This document shows, piece after piece, positions 1 through 8,527 of a stretch of DNA of 58,495 nt (position 1 is the first letter of the stretch; every line of letters begins with the position of its first letter). Source of the stretch: an uncultured Methanobrevibacter sp. (GTDB lineage Archaea; Methanobacteriota; Methanobacteria; Methanobacteriales; Methanobacteriaceae); the NCBI RefSeq assembly GCF_902774605.1, contig NZ_CACYJE010000008.1, forward strand, positions 1 to 58,495. Direction: 5' to 3'. The position numbers and the translations under genes are program-made. The notes below the pieces were generated by a model, which saw only the letters and a list, made by a program, of their open reading frames with translations, was not told the DNA's origin and ran no database searches.

Positions 1-22
1 TTTTTCCTTTCTCCATCCACAT

Positions 23-67
23 TTGGTTAATATATTGTGTGTAAGTTAAACACAACTTAATAACCAA
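23..67. promoter_or_regulatory. Nested inverted repeat in the leader of the VWA gene
   Basis: The outer arms TTGGTTA (23-29) and TAACCAA (61-67) are perfectly complementary. An inner pair AAGTT/AACTT flanks AAACAC, so the region could form a nested hairpin or serve as a dyad operator. It ends about 10 bases before the likely ribosome binding site GGAAGTG of the gene starting at 90. No function is known; the role in control is inferred from position only. Confidence 0.35.
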
Positions 68-89
68 CACATTTTTGGAAGTGAAAAAC

Positions 90-701
90 ATGAAAACAGC
101 ACCTAAAGACGAAAAAATGGATTTGATATTCATATTGGACCGCAGCGGATCAATGATGGGATCCCAAAAAGACACAATCGGAGGATTCAACTCATTCATC
201 CAAAAGGAGATTAAAAAAGAACTGGACACCAGAGTCACAACAATACTCTTCGATGACCAATACGAAGTCCTCTACAAAAGAAAACCAATTCACGAAGTAG
301 GGGAATTGACCGAAAAGGAATACTGGGTAAGGGGAACAACAGCACTATTGGACGCAATAGGAAAAACAATAAACACTCTCGACAAGGAAATAGACAACAA
401 GACACTGGTCGTAATAATGACCGACGGATATGAGAACGCATCCCATGAATACACAAAGCAGCAAATCAAAAACCTGATATCAAACCACAGCTGGGAATTC
501 ATATACATCGGAGCCGACATAGACTCCTACGGGGAAGCCACAAAATTCGGATTTAAAAGGTCACGCATCGCAAACTACATGAAGTCAAAAGAAGGAGTGG
601 AAGATGCATATGTGTCAATAAACTGTGCAATGGATTCAATGAGAGAAGACATGGATTTGGATGACGCGAACTGGAAGAAAAGTCTGGAAAAATATGATTA
701 A
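90..701 (+). CDS. von Willebrand factor type A (VWA) domain protein
   Basis: A single-domain cytoplasmic VWA protein of about 203 residues with no signal peptide or membrane segment. The metal-ion-dependent adhesion site is complete: DxSxS in LDRSGSM (residues 17-21), a threonine in GTTALLDAI and the aspartate in MTDGYEN. VWA domains bind partner proteins through a divalent metal; the partner is not identifiable here. The ATG at 90 is preferred over the upstream TTG at 75 because GGAAGTG lies 6-7 bases before it. The gene is monocistronic, tail-to-tail with queC. Homologous stand-alone VWA proteins are common in prokaryotes without assigned function. Confidence 0.8.
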   Translation: MKTAPKDEKMDLIFILDRSGSMMGSQKDTIGGFNSFIQKEIKKELDTRVTTILFDDQYEVLYKRKPIHEVGELTEKEYWVRGTTALLDAIGKTINTLDKEIDNKTLVVIMTDGYENASHEYTKQQIKNLISNHSWEFIYIGADIDSYGEATKFGFKRSRIANYMKSKEGVEDAYVSINCAMDSMREDMDLDDANWKKSLEKYD

Positions 702-702
702 A

Positions 703-1356
703 TCATATTCCAACTTTTTCAAAAGCCCTTTTGCGTCTCACACAGCTTTCACAAACGCCACAGGGTTCATCCTCTCCCTTATAACAGGAATAGCTTAACC
801 TCATTGGAGCACCAACCTTAACGCCCAACTCAACCAGTTCCTCCTTATTCAAGTTGATGCATGGTGCTTCAATCCTAATTTTATCCGGCGAGCCGACACT
901 CACCAATTCATTGAACTCATCGAGAAACTCACGGGAATTGTCTGGAAATGTCGCACCCTCCTCATTATTCCAGCCAACAATGATTGCTTCAGCCCCCATG
1001 CTTTCGGCATAGGCCAGGCCTATTGATGTGAAGACTGTGTTTCTTGCAGGAACCCAAACGTTGCCGGCACTCTCGCTGGCTTTATCCAAATCATCCAGAT
1101 CATCAATGGAAATCTCAGGAATGTCATCATCAGTATTCAGGCTTGAATTGCTGATGTCTGCAAGCCAGGGAAGGTCAATCACCTCATGGCTCCAACCCAT
1201 CTTCTCACAGATTCTCCTTGAGGCCTTCAATTCCTGCCTGAATGCCTTTTGCCCATAATTGAAAGTAATTGCATGAATCTCATACTCATCGTCAAAGACG
1301 CTGGTGGCTACGGTACAGTCAAGCCCGCCTGAAAAGATGCTTATCGCCTTTTTCAT
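703..1356 (-). CDS. queC: 7-cyano-7-deazaguanine (preQ0) synthase QueC
   Basis: ATP-dependent enzyme that converts 7-carboxy-7-deazaguanine to preQ0, which in archaea is the precursor of archaeosine at tRNA position 15. The PP-loop SGGLDCT is at residues 9-15 and the four zinc cysteines lie near the C-terminus (C191, C199, C202, C205 in CYKGEDEPCGVCESC). The length of 217 residues is normal. The start codon overlaps the end of larC by 4 bases (ATGA) with an AAGGAG ribosome binding site inside larC, so the two are co-transcribed and probably translationally coupled. Confidence 0.95.
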   Translation of the reverse strand: MKKAISIFSGGLDCTVATSVFDDEYEIHAITFNYGQKAFRQELKASRRICEKMGWSHEVIDLPWLADISNSSLNTDDDIPEISIDDLDDLDKASESAGNVWVPARNTVFTSIGLAYAESMGAEAIIVGWNNEEGATFPDNSREFLDEFNELVSVGSPDKIRIEAPCINLNKEELVELGVKVGAPMRLSYSCYKGEDEPCGVCESCVRRKRAFEKVGI

Positions 1357-2522
1357 CCAACCAACTCCTTAACGTCCTTTAAAGCCAAACCGGTATCCTT
1401 AGCTATTTTTTTCAAATCCTCAAACTCGGGACGCCTTGAAATGACCTTGCCGTTGACGTATCCAATCTTGAAGGTCACATCATAATCCTTGCCCTCAACA
1501 TTAACTGTCACGGTTTCAAATTCCCTTTTGGCAATTCCTCGATGCATGTTCGGTGCAATCCTAATGCCTAAACTGCCAGTCTCCTTGAATATTGTGTCAA
1601 TAATCCTTTCACGATTGTCCCTTCGGGAAATGACCTTAAGAAGGCTTCCCTGACGATTCTTCTTCATGATGATTGGTGTGACAGAAACGTCACTGGCTCC
1701 GGCATCCAAGAGCACGTCAAACAGATAACCGATTTCTTCGCCGGTCAGATGGTCAAGGTTGGTTTCAATGACATCGATTCTGTCGCTTTCGCTCATGTCA
1801 AGGGTTTCAATGATTCTTAAAACATTCGGATGGTCAAAGTCCTTGCGACCCGCACCGTAACCCACATTTGCCGGTTTGACTGAAGGAATGAATTCCTTGA
1901 TTTCGTCGCACAATTCCATATATATGGCTGAGCCTGTTGGCGTTGCAAGCTCACTGTCCACCGGACCTCCAAGCATCAGTGCACCCTTTAAAATCTCAAC
2001 AACTGCAGGTGCGGGAACGGGTATTGTTCCATGAGCTGTCTTCACCCTGCCTCCGCCGACGGCTATAGGAAGCCCTATTATCTTCTGTGAATCATATCCT
2101 AAACTGTAGTATGCGTAAACAGAACCTATCACGTCGGCGACAGCATCGCTGGCACCAACCTCATGGAAATGAACCTCTTCAAGGCTTTTGCCGTGAACCC
2201 GGCTTTCAGCCACAGCTATCCTTTCAAATATTTTACAGGCTGTGTCGATGACCTTTTCATCCAAATCCAATTCCCTGATTTTTGAAATGAAATCCTTAAA
2301 GTGAACCGAATGCTTGTGCTCCAGCATTTCAACATGGCAGAATGTGGAGTCGATGCCATGCTTTGACACTTTGGTGAATGTCACCTCAACTTCCCCGAAA
2401 TCATGTGCTGATTTTTCCATGACTTCCTTCAGTTCGCTGGCATCTGCTCCCAAATCAACAAATGCTCCTATTAACATGTTTCCGGCTATTCCGCTGGATT
2501 GCGGGTCGATAATGATTGTCAT
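1353..2522 (-). CDS. larC: LarC family nickel-insertion protein
   Basis: A 389-residue member of the LarC (DUF111) family. In lactobacilli LarC is a CTP-dependent cyclometallase that inserts nickel into the pincer cofactor of lactate racemase. Family hallmarks visible are the N-terminal DPQSSGIAGNMLIGA, the histidine-rich HFHEVGASDAVADVIG and SELATPTGSAI. It is one continuous frame, unlike species where larC is split into two frames. No larA, larB or larE is nearby, so the substrate is open; in methanogens a role in another nickel or cofactor process is possible. It is divergent from cbiS over a 62-base AT-rich gap that must hold both promoters. Confidence 0.85.
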   Translation of the reverse strand: MTIIIDPQSSGIAGNMLIGAFVDLGADASELKEVMEKSAHDFGEVEVTFTKVSKHGIDSTFCHVEMLEHKHSVHFKDFISKIRELDLDEKVIDTACKIFERIAVAESRVHGKSLEEVHFHEVGASDAVADVIGSVYAYYSLGYDSQKIIGLPIAVGGGRVKTAHGTIPVPAPAVVEILKGALMLGGPVDSELATPTGSAIYMELCDEIKEFIPSVKPANVGYGAGRKDFDHPNVLRIIETLDMSESDRIDVIETNLDHLTGEEIGYLFDVLLDAGASDVSVTPIIMKKNRQGSLLKVISRRDNRERIIDTIFKETGSLGIRIAPNMHRGIAKREFETVTVNVEGKDYDVTFKIGYVNGKVISRRPEFEDLKKIAKDTGLALKDVKELVG

Positions 2523-2584
2523 AATGATAAGTCCTATTGTATTATAATATAAGTTTAAATTAAATAATTAATATATATTATCAC

Positions 2585-3658
2585 ATGAAATTAAATATCA
2601 TCGAGAAGGATTATGGCATTTGCATCAATAATGCGAATCATTTCCTGGCGTTCAGCGATTTCACCGTAAGCGATGGAATCGACATTGTTGAAAACGTCAA
2701 TGTCATAAACGCCAAGGATGAATTCAACGCAACCGCTAAAAGGGCCGAGACATTCAACCAGTCTCAAGGCTCATACATTGCACAGGCAACCTCGAGCCTT
2801 GATTATTTCGCCAATGCATATGATGATTTGACAATTTTCACATTCATGAACAATGACGTTGTTCTCGAGCAGTTCACAGACAAGCTCCTTGTTGCAAACT
2901 CCCCTAAGGGATTTGTTGACGCCAGAATCAGCATAAGTCATGTGGTCTGCATCGACAAGGCAATCTCGCCAGGGGATTTGCTTAAAATATTCAAGCTGAT
3001 ATCATCCACAAAAGCAAATGCAATCGCCGACATGCGCCTGCCTCTGCATATCCGGAATATCCTTAACACTAATGATTTTCTGGCAGTACTGGCCAATATT
3101 CCTGAAAGCGATGATGAATCATTGGACATTAACAATTCGGAGTTTGATGATATTGATTTTGAAGAGCTGAAAACAAGAATCGGCGAAGCGATTGAGATAA
3201 GCATTGAAGACGCATTCGACAAGATGAATCTGACATTCGGCATTCTTGATTACCTGGTGGCTGAAGGAATCCTTATAGGTGACCTTGTCGAGGCGGGATT
3301 GGACATTCTTGCTGATGTTGACGTGACACAAAAGCTGAAGGACAGCATGGAAGCTGAAATACTCAACGCTTTGGCAGACGTCAATGTGGCGTCACTCATC
3401 ATGTCGGCATTAAGGATGGGTGAGGACATGGCCTGCAATGCCGTTCGTGAATTCAATGGGGATGGCTCAACCCAGTTCACAAGTGCCAAGGCTTTGGGGA
3501 TGGCAGTTGCAAATCAGATAGCCGGAACTAAGGCGATATTCAATTTCAACAAGTATGATGAATTAAAACCTGGAATAATATTTGGCCTGCCGCCAATGCT
3601 CAGCGAAGCGTTCGCAGGCTTGATTGCAGGTTGCGTATCAAAAATATTAGAGGAATAG
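2585..3658 (+). CDS. cbiS: CbiS-like bifunctional adenosylcobinamide amidohydrolase / alpha-ribazole phosphatase
   Basis: A two-domain protein of 357 residues. The C-terminal part (about 210-357) is a CobZ/phosphatidylglycerophosphatase A-like domain, with [17 protein letters not shown] and [14 protein letters not shown]; in archaea this family dephosphorylates alpha-ribazole phosphate. The N-terminal part (about 1-190) resembles CbiZ, which cleaves adenosylcobinamide to adenosylcobyric acid for corrinoid salvage, but it is divergent and I could not verify its key residues. The fusion matches the CbiS arrangement known from Methanopyrus. The cobS gene follows after 3 bases, which supports a cobamide role. 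The ATG at 2585 has no obvious ribosome binding site and a TATA-like stretch lies about 25 bases upstream, suggesting a nearly leaderless message. Confidence 0.75.
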   Translation: MKLNIIEKDYGICINNANHFLAFSDFTVSDGIDIVENVNVINAKDEFNATAKRAETFNQSQGSYIAQATSSLDYFANAYDDLTIFTFMNNDVVLEQFTDKLLVANSPKGFVDARISISHVVCIDKAISPGDLLKIFKLISSTKANAIADMRLPLHIRNILNTNDFLAVLANIPESDDESLDINNSEFDDIDFEELKTRIGEAIEISIEDAFDKMNLTFGILDYLVAEGILIGDLVEAGLDILADVDVTQKLKDSMEAEILNALADVNVASLIMSALRMGEDMACNAVREFNGDGSTQFTSAKALGMAVANQIAGTKAIFNFNKYDELKPGIIFGLPPMLSEAFAGLIAGCVSKILEE

Positions 3659-3661
3659 ACA

Positions 3662-4444
3662 ATGGAAGATGACAGTTACTTTGAAGATGAGGAATTCTCA
3701 CCTACACGTTCGCTTTTAGGGCTTTTGACATTCTCGACAATACTGCCGATCAATGTATTCACATCAATCGAGTACATGACCAAGCTTACATGGGCATGGC
3801 CGTTCCTGCACATATTCATCGGTATTTTGGCGGCCGTCTGCGGTTATGTGTCACTTGAATTCCTGCACTTGAACTCATTTTTCACAGCAGCAATCGTTTA
3901 CGCGTTTCTAATGATAATAACTGGATACAATCACCTTGACGGCGTGATGGACATGGCTGACGGTGTCATGGTTCACGGAGAACCTGAACGCAAGATTATG
4001 GTGATGAAGGATTCAAGCGTGGGCGCCGGAGGAATGGCAACATTGTTCCTTGTGGCAAGCCTCACAATAGCCGGAATATATAACATACTTGATTATCACT
4101 TCATAGTTGGAATAATAATCTGTGAAATGACTGCAAAAACCTCCCTTGTAACAACAGCATTGCTGTCAAAACCATTGACACCGGGAATAGGCAGCTATTT
4201 CATAAACGAGATGAAAATACCTAATTATTTCGCATCAACAGTGGTTGTTGGCATCATCGCATACCTTCTTGGAGGATTCGTTGGAATCTGCGGAGTTCTT
4301 GGTGCAATAGTTTCAGGAATCATAATAGCCCATATCGCCAAGCGCAATTTCGTCCTTGCCAACGGGGATGTTCTTGGAATGAGCAATGAGGTTGGACGAT
4401 TGCTGTCATTGCTGTTCATGGCTGTAGCGCTATACTTCATTTAA
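3662..4444 (+). CDS. cobS: Adenosylcobinamide-GDP ribazoletransferase (cobalamin-5'-phosphate synthase)
   Basis: Integral membrane enzyme that joins activated cobinamide to the lower-ligand nucleotide, a late step of cobamide synthesis. The metal-binding signature NHLDGVMDMADGVM occurs about residues 92-105, and about six hydrophobic helices are visible. The length of 260 residues is typical. It follows cbiS with a 3-base gap and both act on the nucleotide-loop assembly stage, so the pair forms one operon. A methanogen needs cobamides for the Mtr complex. Confidence 0.95.
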   Translation: MEDDSYFEDEEFSPTRSLLGLLTFSTILPINVFTSIEYMTKLTWAWPFLHIFIGILAAVCGYVSLEFLHLNSFFTAAIVYAFLMIITGYNHLDGVMDMADGVMVHGEPERKIMVMKDSSVGAGGMATLFLVASLTIAGIYNILDYHFIVGIIICEMTAKTSLVTTALLSKPLTPGIGSYFINEMKIPNYFASTVVVGIIAYLLGGFVGICGVLGAIVSGIIIAHIAKRNFVLANGDVLGMSNEVGRLLSLLFMAVALYFI

Positions 4445-4459
4445 TCATTTTAATAAGTC

Positions 4460-4473
4460 AAAAGCAATATTGC
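4460..4473. repeat. Intergenic palindrome AAAAGCAATATTGC (copy 1)
   Basis: This 14-base element contains the perfect palindrome GCAATATTGC and matches the longer copy at 13567-13584. It lies just after cobS and before the candidate small RNA. It may be a protein-binding site; that is inference from its repetition in two intergenic regions. Confidence 0.35.
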
Positions 4474-4519
4474 AGTCGCCTGATGCATTGTTTTAAATAC
4501 TATTAGCGTTAAACATGGT

Positions 4520-4611
4520 GTTGTGAGAGAAAACCGCCATGCATGCATTTATATATTTGATTTACCATGAATGATGGTATCACCTCCTTCAATTTCCGGT
4601 GGTTTTTTCTC
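4520..4611 (+). ncRNA. Candidate small RNA with 14-bp closing stem and an exposed anti-Shine-Dalgarno sequence
   Basis: GAGAGAAAACCGCC (4525-4538) pairs with GGTGGTTTTTTCTC (4598-4611) over 14 base pairs including two G-U pairs. Inside are a small hairpin ACCAT-GAATG-ATGGT (4564-4578) and then ATCACCTCCTT (4579-4589), identical to the 3' tail of 16S rRNA. A TATA-like TTTTAAATAC ends at 4500, about 25 bases before the inferred 5' end, and the TTTTTT in the 3' arm could terminate transcription, giving an RNA of about 90 bases. The opposite strand instead offers a ribosome binding site AAGGAGGTGAT and a 19-codon reading frame (4509-4568), so strand and nature are uncertain. No Rfam family was recognised. 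Confidence 0.45.
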
Positions 4612-4653
4612 ATCAAATTTAAATATTCCAAGATTTAATAGTAAAATGATAAT

Positions 4654-5193
4654 ATGAAAGTAAATGTTTTAAGACTAGACCACAGATTGAAAAGGGACAC
4701 CCGTATCACCACCCATGTATGCCTGACCGCAAGAGCATTCGGAGCAAGCAAAATATACCTTGCCGGCGAACGCGATAACGGATTGATGGATAATGTGCGC
4801 GACACATCGTCAAGATTCGGAGGCAATTTCGAGATAGAGTACACTGAAAGCGCAATGGGCGTAATCAACAAGTGGAAGGCAGATGGCGGAAAAGTGGTTC
4901 ACCTGACCATGTACGGGTCACAGGCACATGAAATCGCACCTGAAGTGCGCGAGGACGGTTCAGACATTCTAATAATCGTCGGAGGATCCAAGGTTCCGGG
5001 CAAAATCTACAAGGCAGCCGACTGGAACGTGTCAGTGACAACACAGCCTCACTCAGAAGTGTCCTCATTGGCGGTATTCCAGCACCTGCTGATGGACGGC
5101 AAGGAATTCGAGTTGGAATTCGAAAACCCCGTGCTTGAAGTGATACCGACCGCTCATGGAAAAACCGTCAACATCCATGATGAGAACCGTTAG
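4654..5193 (+). CDS. trm56: tRNA (cytidine(56)-2'-O)-methyltransferase aTrm56
   Basis: A SPOUT-class archaeal enzyme that methylates the ribose of C56 in the T-loop of tRNA. The N-terminus MKVNVLRLDHRLKRDTRITT and the cofactor-knot region GGSKVPGKIYKAADWNVSVT followed by PHSEVSSLAVF are characteristic, and the length of 179 residues is normal. TTTAAAT at about 4617-4623 is a plausible TATA box placing the transcript start a few bases before the ATG, so the message would be almost leaderless. The gene overlaps DUF763 tail-to-tail by 4 bases. Confidence 0.93.
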   Translation: MKVNVLRLDHRLKRDTRITTHVCLTARAFGASKIYLAGERDNGLMDNVRDTSSRFGGNFEIEYTESAMGVINKWKADGGKVVHLTMYGSQAHEIAPEVREDGSDILIIVGGSKVPGKIYKAADWNVSVTTQPHSEVSSLAVFQHLLMDGKEFELEFENPVLEVIPTAHGKTVNIHDENR

Positions 5194-6284
5194 GATATGA
5201 AGTCATCAAGTCTTTTAATGGCTTTTAACTTATCATCTTTTTTTATTCGAGCCATTTCCAAAGCGTCGCGAATGGTTTCAATCGAATTGTCATAAACCTC
5301 ACGGTCAACAGGATAAGGAAAACCGTCCTTGCCACCGTGGGTGAAACTGTACTTGACAGGGTCCTTCCAGCTTGCAGGTTCACCGTAAACCAGATCGGAT
5401 ATCAATGCCAATGCCCTTATTTTCTTGGGGCCGATGCCCTGAAGGAGAATCAGCTCCTCATAGTTTTCAGGCTGTATCTCATAGGCCTTTGTCAGGACTT
5501 CAAACTCCTTGTCGCTGATGTCCATATCTAGTACTGGATGGTGGGGCGGCAAAGTGAAGTCATCCAGCAGCAGCTGATTGTCCTTTCTTTTGAAGTATTG
5601 TCTTAAATGGGTGGGATTGTCATTAATCAAATCCACGCTGATTTTCTGCGCTTCCTTGCTTTCCTCAGATGGCATGTTCAGGGTATTGGGGGTCGTCATG
5701 TCGCAGGATATTCCGCTGTGGGGGTCGTTTAGAAGGTCATCCACTTCAGACCCCAGCCAATGGTATCTTCTTGCGTACTTGTTTTCAGTGTTGAGGCCCT
5801 GCTGCACAACCGCCCAGTCTCCTTTTTCGGTTATGAAGAAGTTGTGCTGGTATAATGTGTAGCCGTCCTGAATGCAGGAATTGTCGATTTTAGCGGACAG
5901 TCTACTTGTCTCAATCAGCTTCTCAGTGGTTTTTGTCTTTAGATTGAACACTTCACCTGCATGCTCAATTCCCATTGGGGTTTTGCGTGACTTGGCACCC
6001 TTGCCCCCGGTCAGGTATATTCCATGCTCTTCGGGCGATAGTGATGCCTTGAGGGCTCCCAGTGTGGTGGTGGTTGTTCCGGAGGAGTGCCAGTCAAAGC
6101 CCAGTACACAGGAGAATGCCTGGAACCAGTATGGATTGGAGATTCGGTTCAGAAATTCGTTTAGACTGTACTCTTCAATGATTACTGATGCCAATGCTCC
6201 GGATAATTTGACCATTCTTGAAAACAGCCAGCTTGGAGGTTGGCCCCCATGCAGTGGCAGGTTGACGGCTCCTCTTCTTTTCAT
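5190..6284 (-). CDS. DUF763 domain-containing protein
   Basis: A 364-residue protein matching the DUF763 family of archaea and some thermophilic bacteria, function unknown. The typical N-terminus RRGAVNLPLHGGQPPSWLF is present, followed by TGGKGAKSRKTP, and near residue 285 LLQGIGPKKIRALALIS looks like a helix-hairpin-helix, suggesting nucleic acid binding. A TATA-like element CATATAAATA lies about 20 bases upstream of the ATG, so translation is probably leaderless. The family has been suggested to act in DNA metabolism, but nothing in this neighbourhood confirms that. Confidence 0.85.
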   Translation of the reverse strand: MKRRGAVNLPLHGGQPPSWLFSRMVKLSGALASVIIEEYSLNEFLNRISNPYWFQAFSCVLGFDWHSSGTTTTTLGALKASLSPEEHGIYLTGGKGAKSRKTPMGIEHAGEVFNLKTKTTEKLIETSRLSAKIDNSCIQDGYTLYQHNFFITEKGDWAVVQQGLNTENKYARRYHWLGSEVDDLLNDPHSGISCDMTTPNTLNMPSEESKEAQKISVDLINDNPTHLRQYFKRKDNQLLLDDFTLPPHHPVLDMDISDKEFEVLTKAYEIQPENYEELILLQGIGPKKIRALALISDLVYGEPASWKDPVKYSFTHGGKDGFPYPVDREVYDNSIETIRDALEMARIKKDDKLKAIKRLDDFIS

Positions 6285-6436
6285 GAATACTATTTATATG
6301 ATTAATGGATATTAGCCTTTTTACCAAGAGCGTGTGATGACTATTATTATTAAGAATTTAATTTTTTTTAATATCAAATATTTTCGACATGAAAGTCCCC
6401 ATAAACAAAACTTTAATAAGTAATGGTTACTAAAAC

Positions 6437-6486
6437 TTTATATGTTATATTTATTAACAAATTATTTAATCAAAATTATTAAGGAG
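6437..6486 (+). promoter_or_regulatory. Promoter and ribosome binding site of the FKBP gene
   Basis: The TATA box TTTATAT (6437-6443) should give a start near 6465. The leader then carries AAGGAG at 6481-6486, 10 bases before the ATG at 6497. The rest of the 212-base gap before this gene is AT-rich, and I see nothing else in it. Confidence 0.55.
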
Positions 6487-6496
6487 CGTAATTTTT

Positions 6497-7234
6497 ATGG
6501 CTATAGATAACGGAGATTTTGTAAGAGTAAACTTTACTGGTAAAATAAAAGAAACTGATGACGTATTTGACACCACTTACGATGAAGTTGCACAAGAAGC
6601 AGGCATCTACGAAGAAAACAAAACCTACAAACCAATCCCAATCGTTGTAGGAGGAAACCACTTATTACCAGCTATCGAAGAAGAAATCATAGGATTAGAA
6701 GCTGGAGATAAAAAAACCATCGAAGTGGATTCCGAAAAAGGTTTCGGTCAAAGAGACCCTTCATTAATCCAATTAGTGCCAATGAAAGAATTCAAAAAAC
6801 AAGGAATGACTCCATACCCAGGTATGAAAATCCAATCCGAAGGCGCAACCGGTAAAATCTTAACCGTAAACGGCGGAAGAGTAAAAGTTGATTTCAACCA
6901 TGAATTAGCAGGAAAAGACTTAATCTACGATGTTGAAGTATGTGAAGTAATCGAAGACGAAGAAGAAAAAATCAAAAGCATGATCGAATTGCACTACTCC
7001 AACCCTAACGTTGACATCGACAAGACCGAAATCACAATCGAAGACGGTGTAGCAAACATCAAATTAGATGATATGGCTAAATTCGACCAACAATCCTACA
7101 TGGACATTACCTTCGCAAGATTCAGAATAGCTAAAGACATTTGGGACAACATTGACGAAATCACCAAAGTCAACTTTGTAGACGCATTCGAGAAAAACGA
7201 AGAAGCTGAAGACGAAGAAGAAGCTGAAGAATAA
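6497..7234 (+). CDS. FKBP-type peptidyl-prolyl cis-trans isomerase, long archaeal type
   Basis: A cytosolic protein-folding enzyme of 245 residues. The N-terminal FKBP domain (MAIDNGDFVRVNFTGKIK, IPIVVGGNHLLPAIEEEIIG) is interrupted by an insert-in-flap chaperone domain that contains GFGQRDPSLIQLVPMKEF, as in SlyD-like and archaeal 26-kDa FKBPs. A C-terminal alpha/beta extension of about 95 residues ends in an acidic tail. Codon choice is strongly A/T-ended (leucine nearly always TTA or TTG), like the elongation factors here, which implies high expression. It is monocistronic, with its own promoter and terminator. Confidence 0.93.
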   Translation: MAIDNGDFVRVNFTGKIKETDDVFDTTYDEVAQEAGIYEENKTYKPIPIVVGGNHLLPAIEEEIIGLEAGDKKTIEVDSEKGFGQRDPSLIQLVPMKEFKKQGMTPYPGMKIQSEGATGKILTVNGGRVKVDFNHELAGKDLIYDVEVCEVIEDEEEKIKSMIELHYSNPNVDIDKTEITIEDGVANIKLDDMAKFDQQSYMDITFARFRIAKDIWDNIDEITKVNFVDAFEKNEEAEDEEEAEE

Positions 7235-7245
7235 GTAAAATCAAG

Positions 7246-7283
7246 GAGTTATAATAAAATAACTCTTTTCAACTCTTTTTTTT
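7246..7283 (+). terminator. Hairpin plus T-run terminator after the FKBP gene
   Basis: GAGTTAT (7246-7252) and ATAACTC (7259-7265) form a perfect 7-bp stem with a 6-base loop. Two T-rich runs follow, the second with eight consecutive T residues (7276-7283). Confidence 0.7.
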
Positions 7284-7330
7284 ATTAATTAAACATCATT
7301 TTATATACTATTTTTAACATAATTCTACCC

Positions 7331-7903
7331 ATGATGGAATTAGATGAACTTTTAAAAATATTCAATGAAGGCAAGGAGCTGGTGATGGATGAGGATGCTG
7401 CACTGGCCTGCAATTATTATTCTCAAGAGGCTCAAAGGATCACCTGCGAGATAAACTACAGTTATCATGATTTCGATGAGATGCGCGAACTCTTCTCAAA
7501 ATTAATCGGTGAAGATGTCAGTGATGATTTCAGGCTTTTCCCGCCGTTCACAACAGACTTCGGAAAAAACATTCACCTTGGACGAAACGTGTTCATAAAC
7601 TCAGGATGCCGGTTCCAGGACCAGGGTGGAATATACATTGGCGATAACGTGCTGATCGGCCATAATGTCGTTCTTGCAACATTGAACCATAATGAGGATC
7701 CGGAAAAAAGAGGAAATTTAATACCTGCGCCAATCAGAATAGGCAATGACGTTTGGATAGGATCCAATGTTACAGTGACTCCAGGCGTTACAATCGGGGA
7801 CAATGCCATTGTCGGAGCAGGTGCAGTGGTTACTAAAGATGTGAAGGAAAACACTATTGTTGCGGGCGTTCCTGCAAGATACATCAGGGATATCAAGCTT
7901 TAA
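7331..7903 (+). CDS. Sugar O-acetyltransferase of the maltose/galactoside acetyltransferase family
   Basis: A 190-residue left-handed beta-helix acyltransferase that transfers acetyl from acetyl-CoA to a sugar hydroxyl. The N-terminal Mac domain (about residues 5-60) is followed by hexapeptide repeats. The catalytic histidine is expected in [11 protein letters not shown], and the C-terminal coil has [20 protein letters not shown] then [10 protein letters not shown] and AGVPAR, the acetyl-CoA site. A TATA-like TTTTATATACTA lies about 25 bases upstream, so the message is probably leaderless; the ATG at 7334 is an alternative start. It overlaps the fumarase gene by 4 bases tail-to-tail. The physiological substrate is unknown. 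Confidence 0.88.
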   Translation: MMELDELLKIFNEGKELVMDEDAALACNYYSQEAQRITCEINYSYHDFDEMRELFSKLIGEDVSDDFRLFPPFTTDFGKNIHLGRNVFINSGCRFQDQGGIYIGDNVLIGHNVVLATLNHNEDPEKRGNLIPAPIRIGNDVWIGSNVTVTPGVTIGDNAIVGAGAVVTKDVKENTIVAGVPARYIRDIKL

Positions 7904-8391
7904 ATCCTTTCACCATCTTTTATTGCAACAATTCCGGGGATTTCATGAACTTTCAGTTCAAACATTGCTTCCATTCCCTCATTTTCAAAAAGGACACATT
8001 TTCTCTCTTGAACCTTGCTGGTCAATAATGCCGCCACAGGTGGGGTTATCACAAATATGGAGTTGCTCTCATTCAAATCATCAACCGTTTCATCGCTGAG
8101 CATCCCTTTGCCGATGTGTATTTTAACCCCTTTTTCGCTTAACGGCTTGATGGAGGATTCAATCTCGACTTTGCTGCTTGTTGTCGGAGCAATTCCTGCC
8201 TCGCTGAATGCGGTGTGCATTATAACAGTGCCCTTTAACTCAAAAGGCACTCTGTCTTCTTCAAGGAGTTTAACCAGCTGTGGTAGTGCAGCGTCACGGC
8301 CGGTGTAGATGGTTCCTGAAATTGTAATCTTGTCGCCGACCTTAAGCATGGAGATGTCCTCGTCGCTTATTGGTGTAGTCAAGTTTAACAT
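7900..8391 (-). CDS. Class I fumarate hydratase, beta subunit
   Basis: The small subunit of the two-subunit iron-sulfur fumarase, 163 residues, which interconverts fumarate and malate in the incomplete reductive TCA route used for 2-oxoglutarate synthesis. Visible motifs are [31 protein letters not shown] (substrate loop), [13 protein letters not shown] and [13 protein letters not shown]. The alpha subunit is not in the window. The histidine often seen after RDxA is a leucine here (RDAALPQL). I start at the ATG of MLNLTTP; the frame extends upstream without a usable start signal. It is divergent from the kor-suc operon, which encodes later steps of the same route. Confidence 0.88.
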   Translation of the reverse strand: MLNLTTPISDEDISMLKVGDKITISGTIYTGRDAALPQLVKLLEEDRVPFELKGTVIMHTAFSEAGIAPTTSSKVEIESSIKPLSEKGVKIHIGKGMLSDETVDDLNESNSIFVITPPVAALLTSKVQERKCVLFENEGMEAMFELKVHEIPGIVAIKDGERI

Positions 8392-8527
8392 GATTATTAT
8401 TTTATTTTTAATTTTTAATAAATTTTTAATTTTTTCACGATTTCGCATAAGATATTTAAATGTTTATTAACATAAATATAATACATTCTAGATTTATTTA
8501 TCATAGAATTTATGAGGAGATTTTAAA

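Noticed and set aside
4509-4583. Minus-strand small gene with AAGGAGGTGAT site near 4.5 kb
   Set aside because: Not listed as CDS because the closing stem, T-run and TATA position favour a plus-strand RNA; it remains the main alternative explanation.
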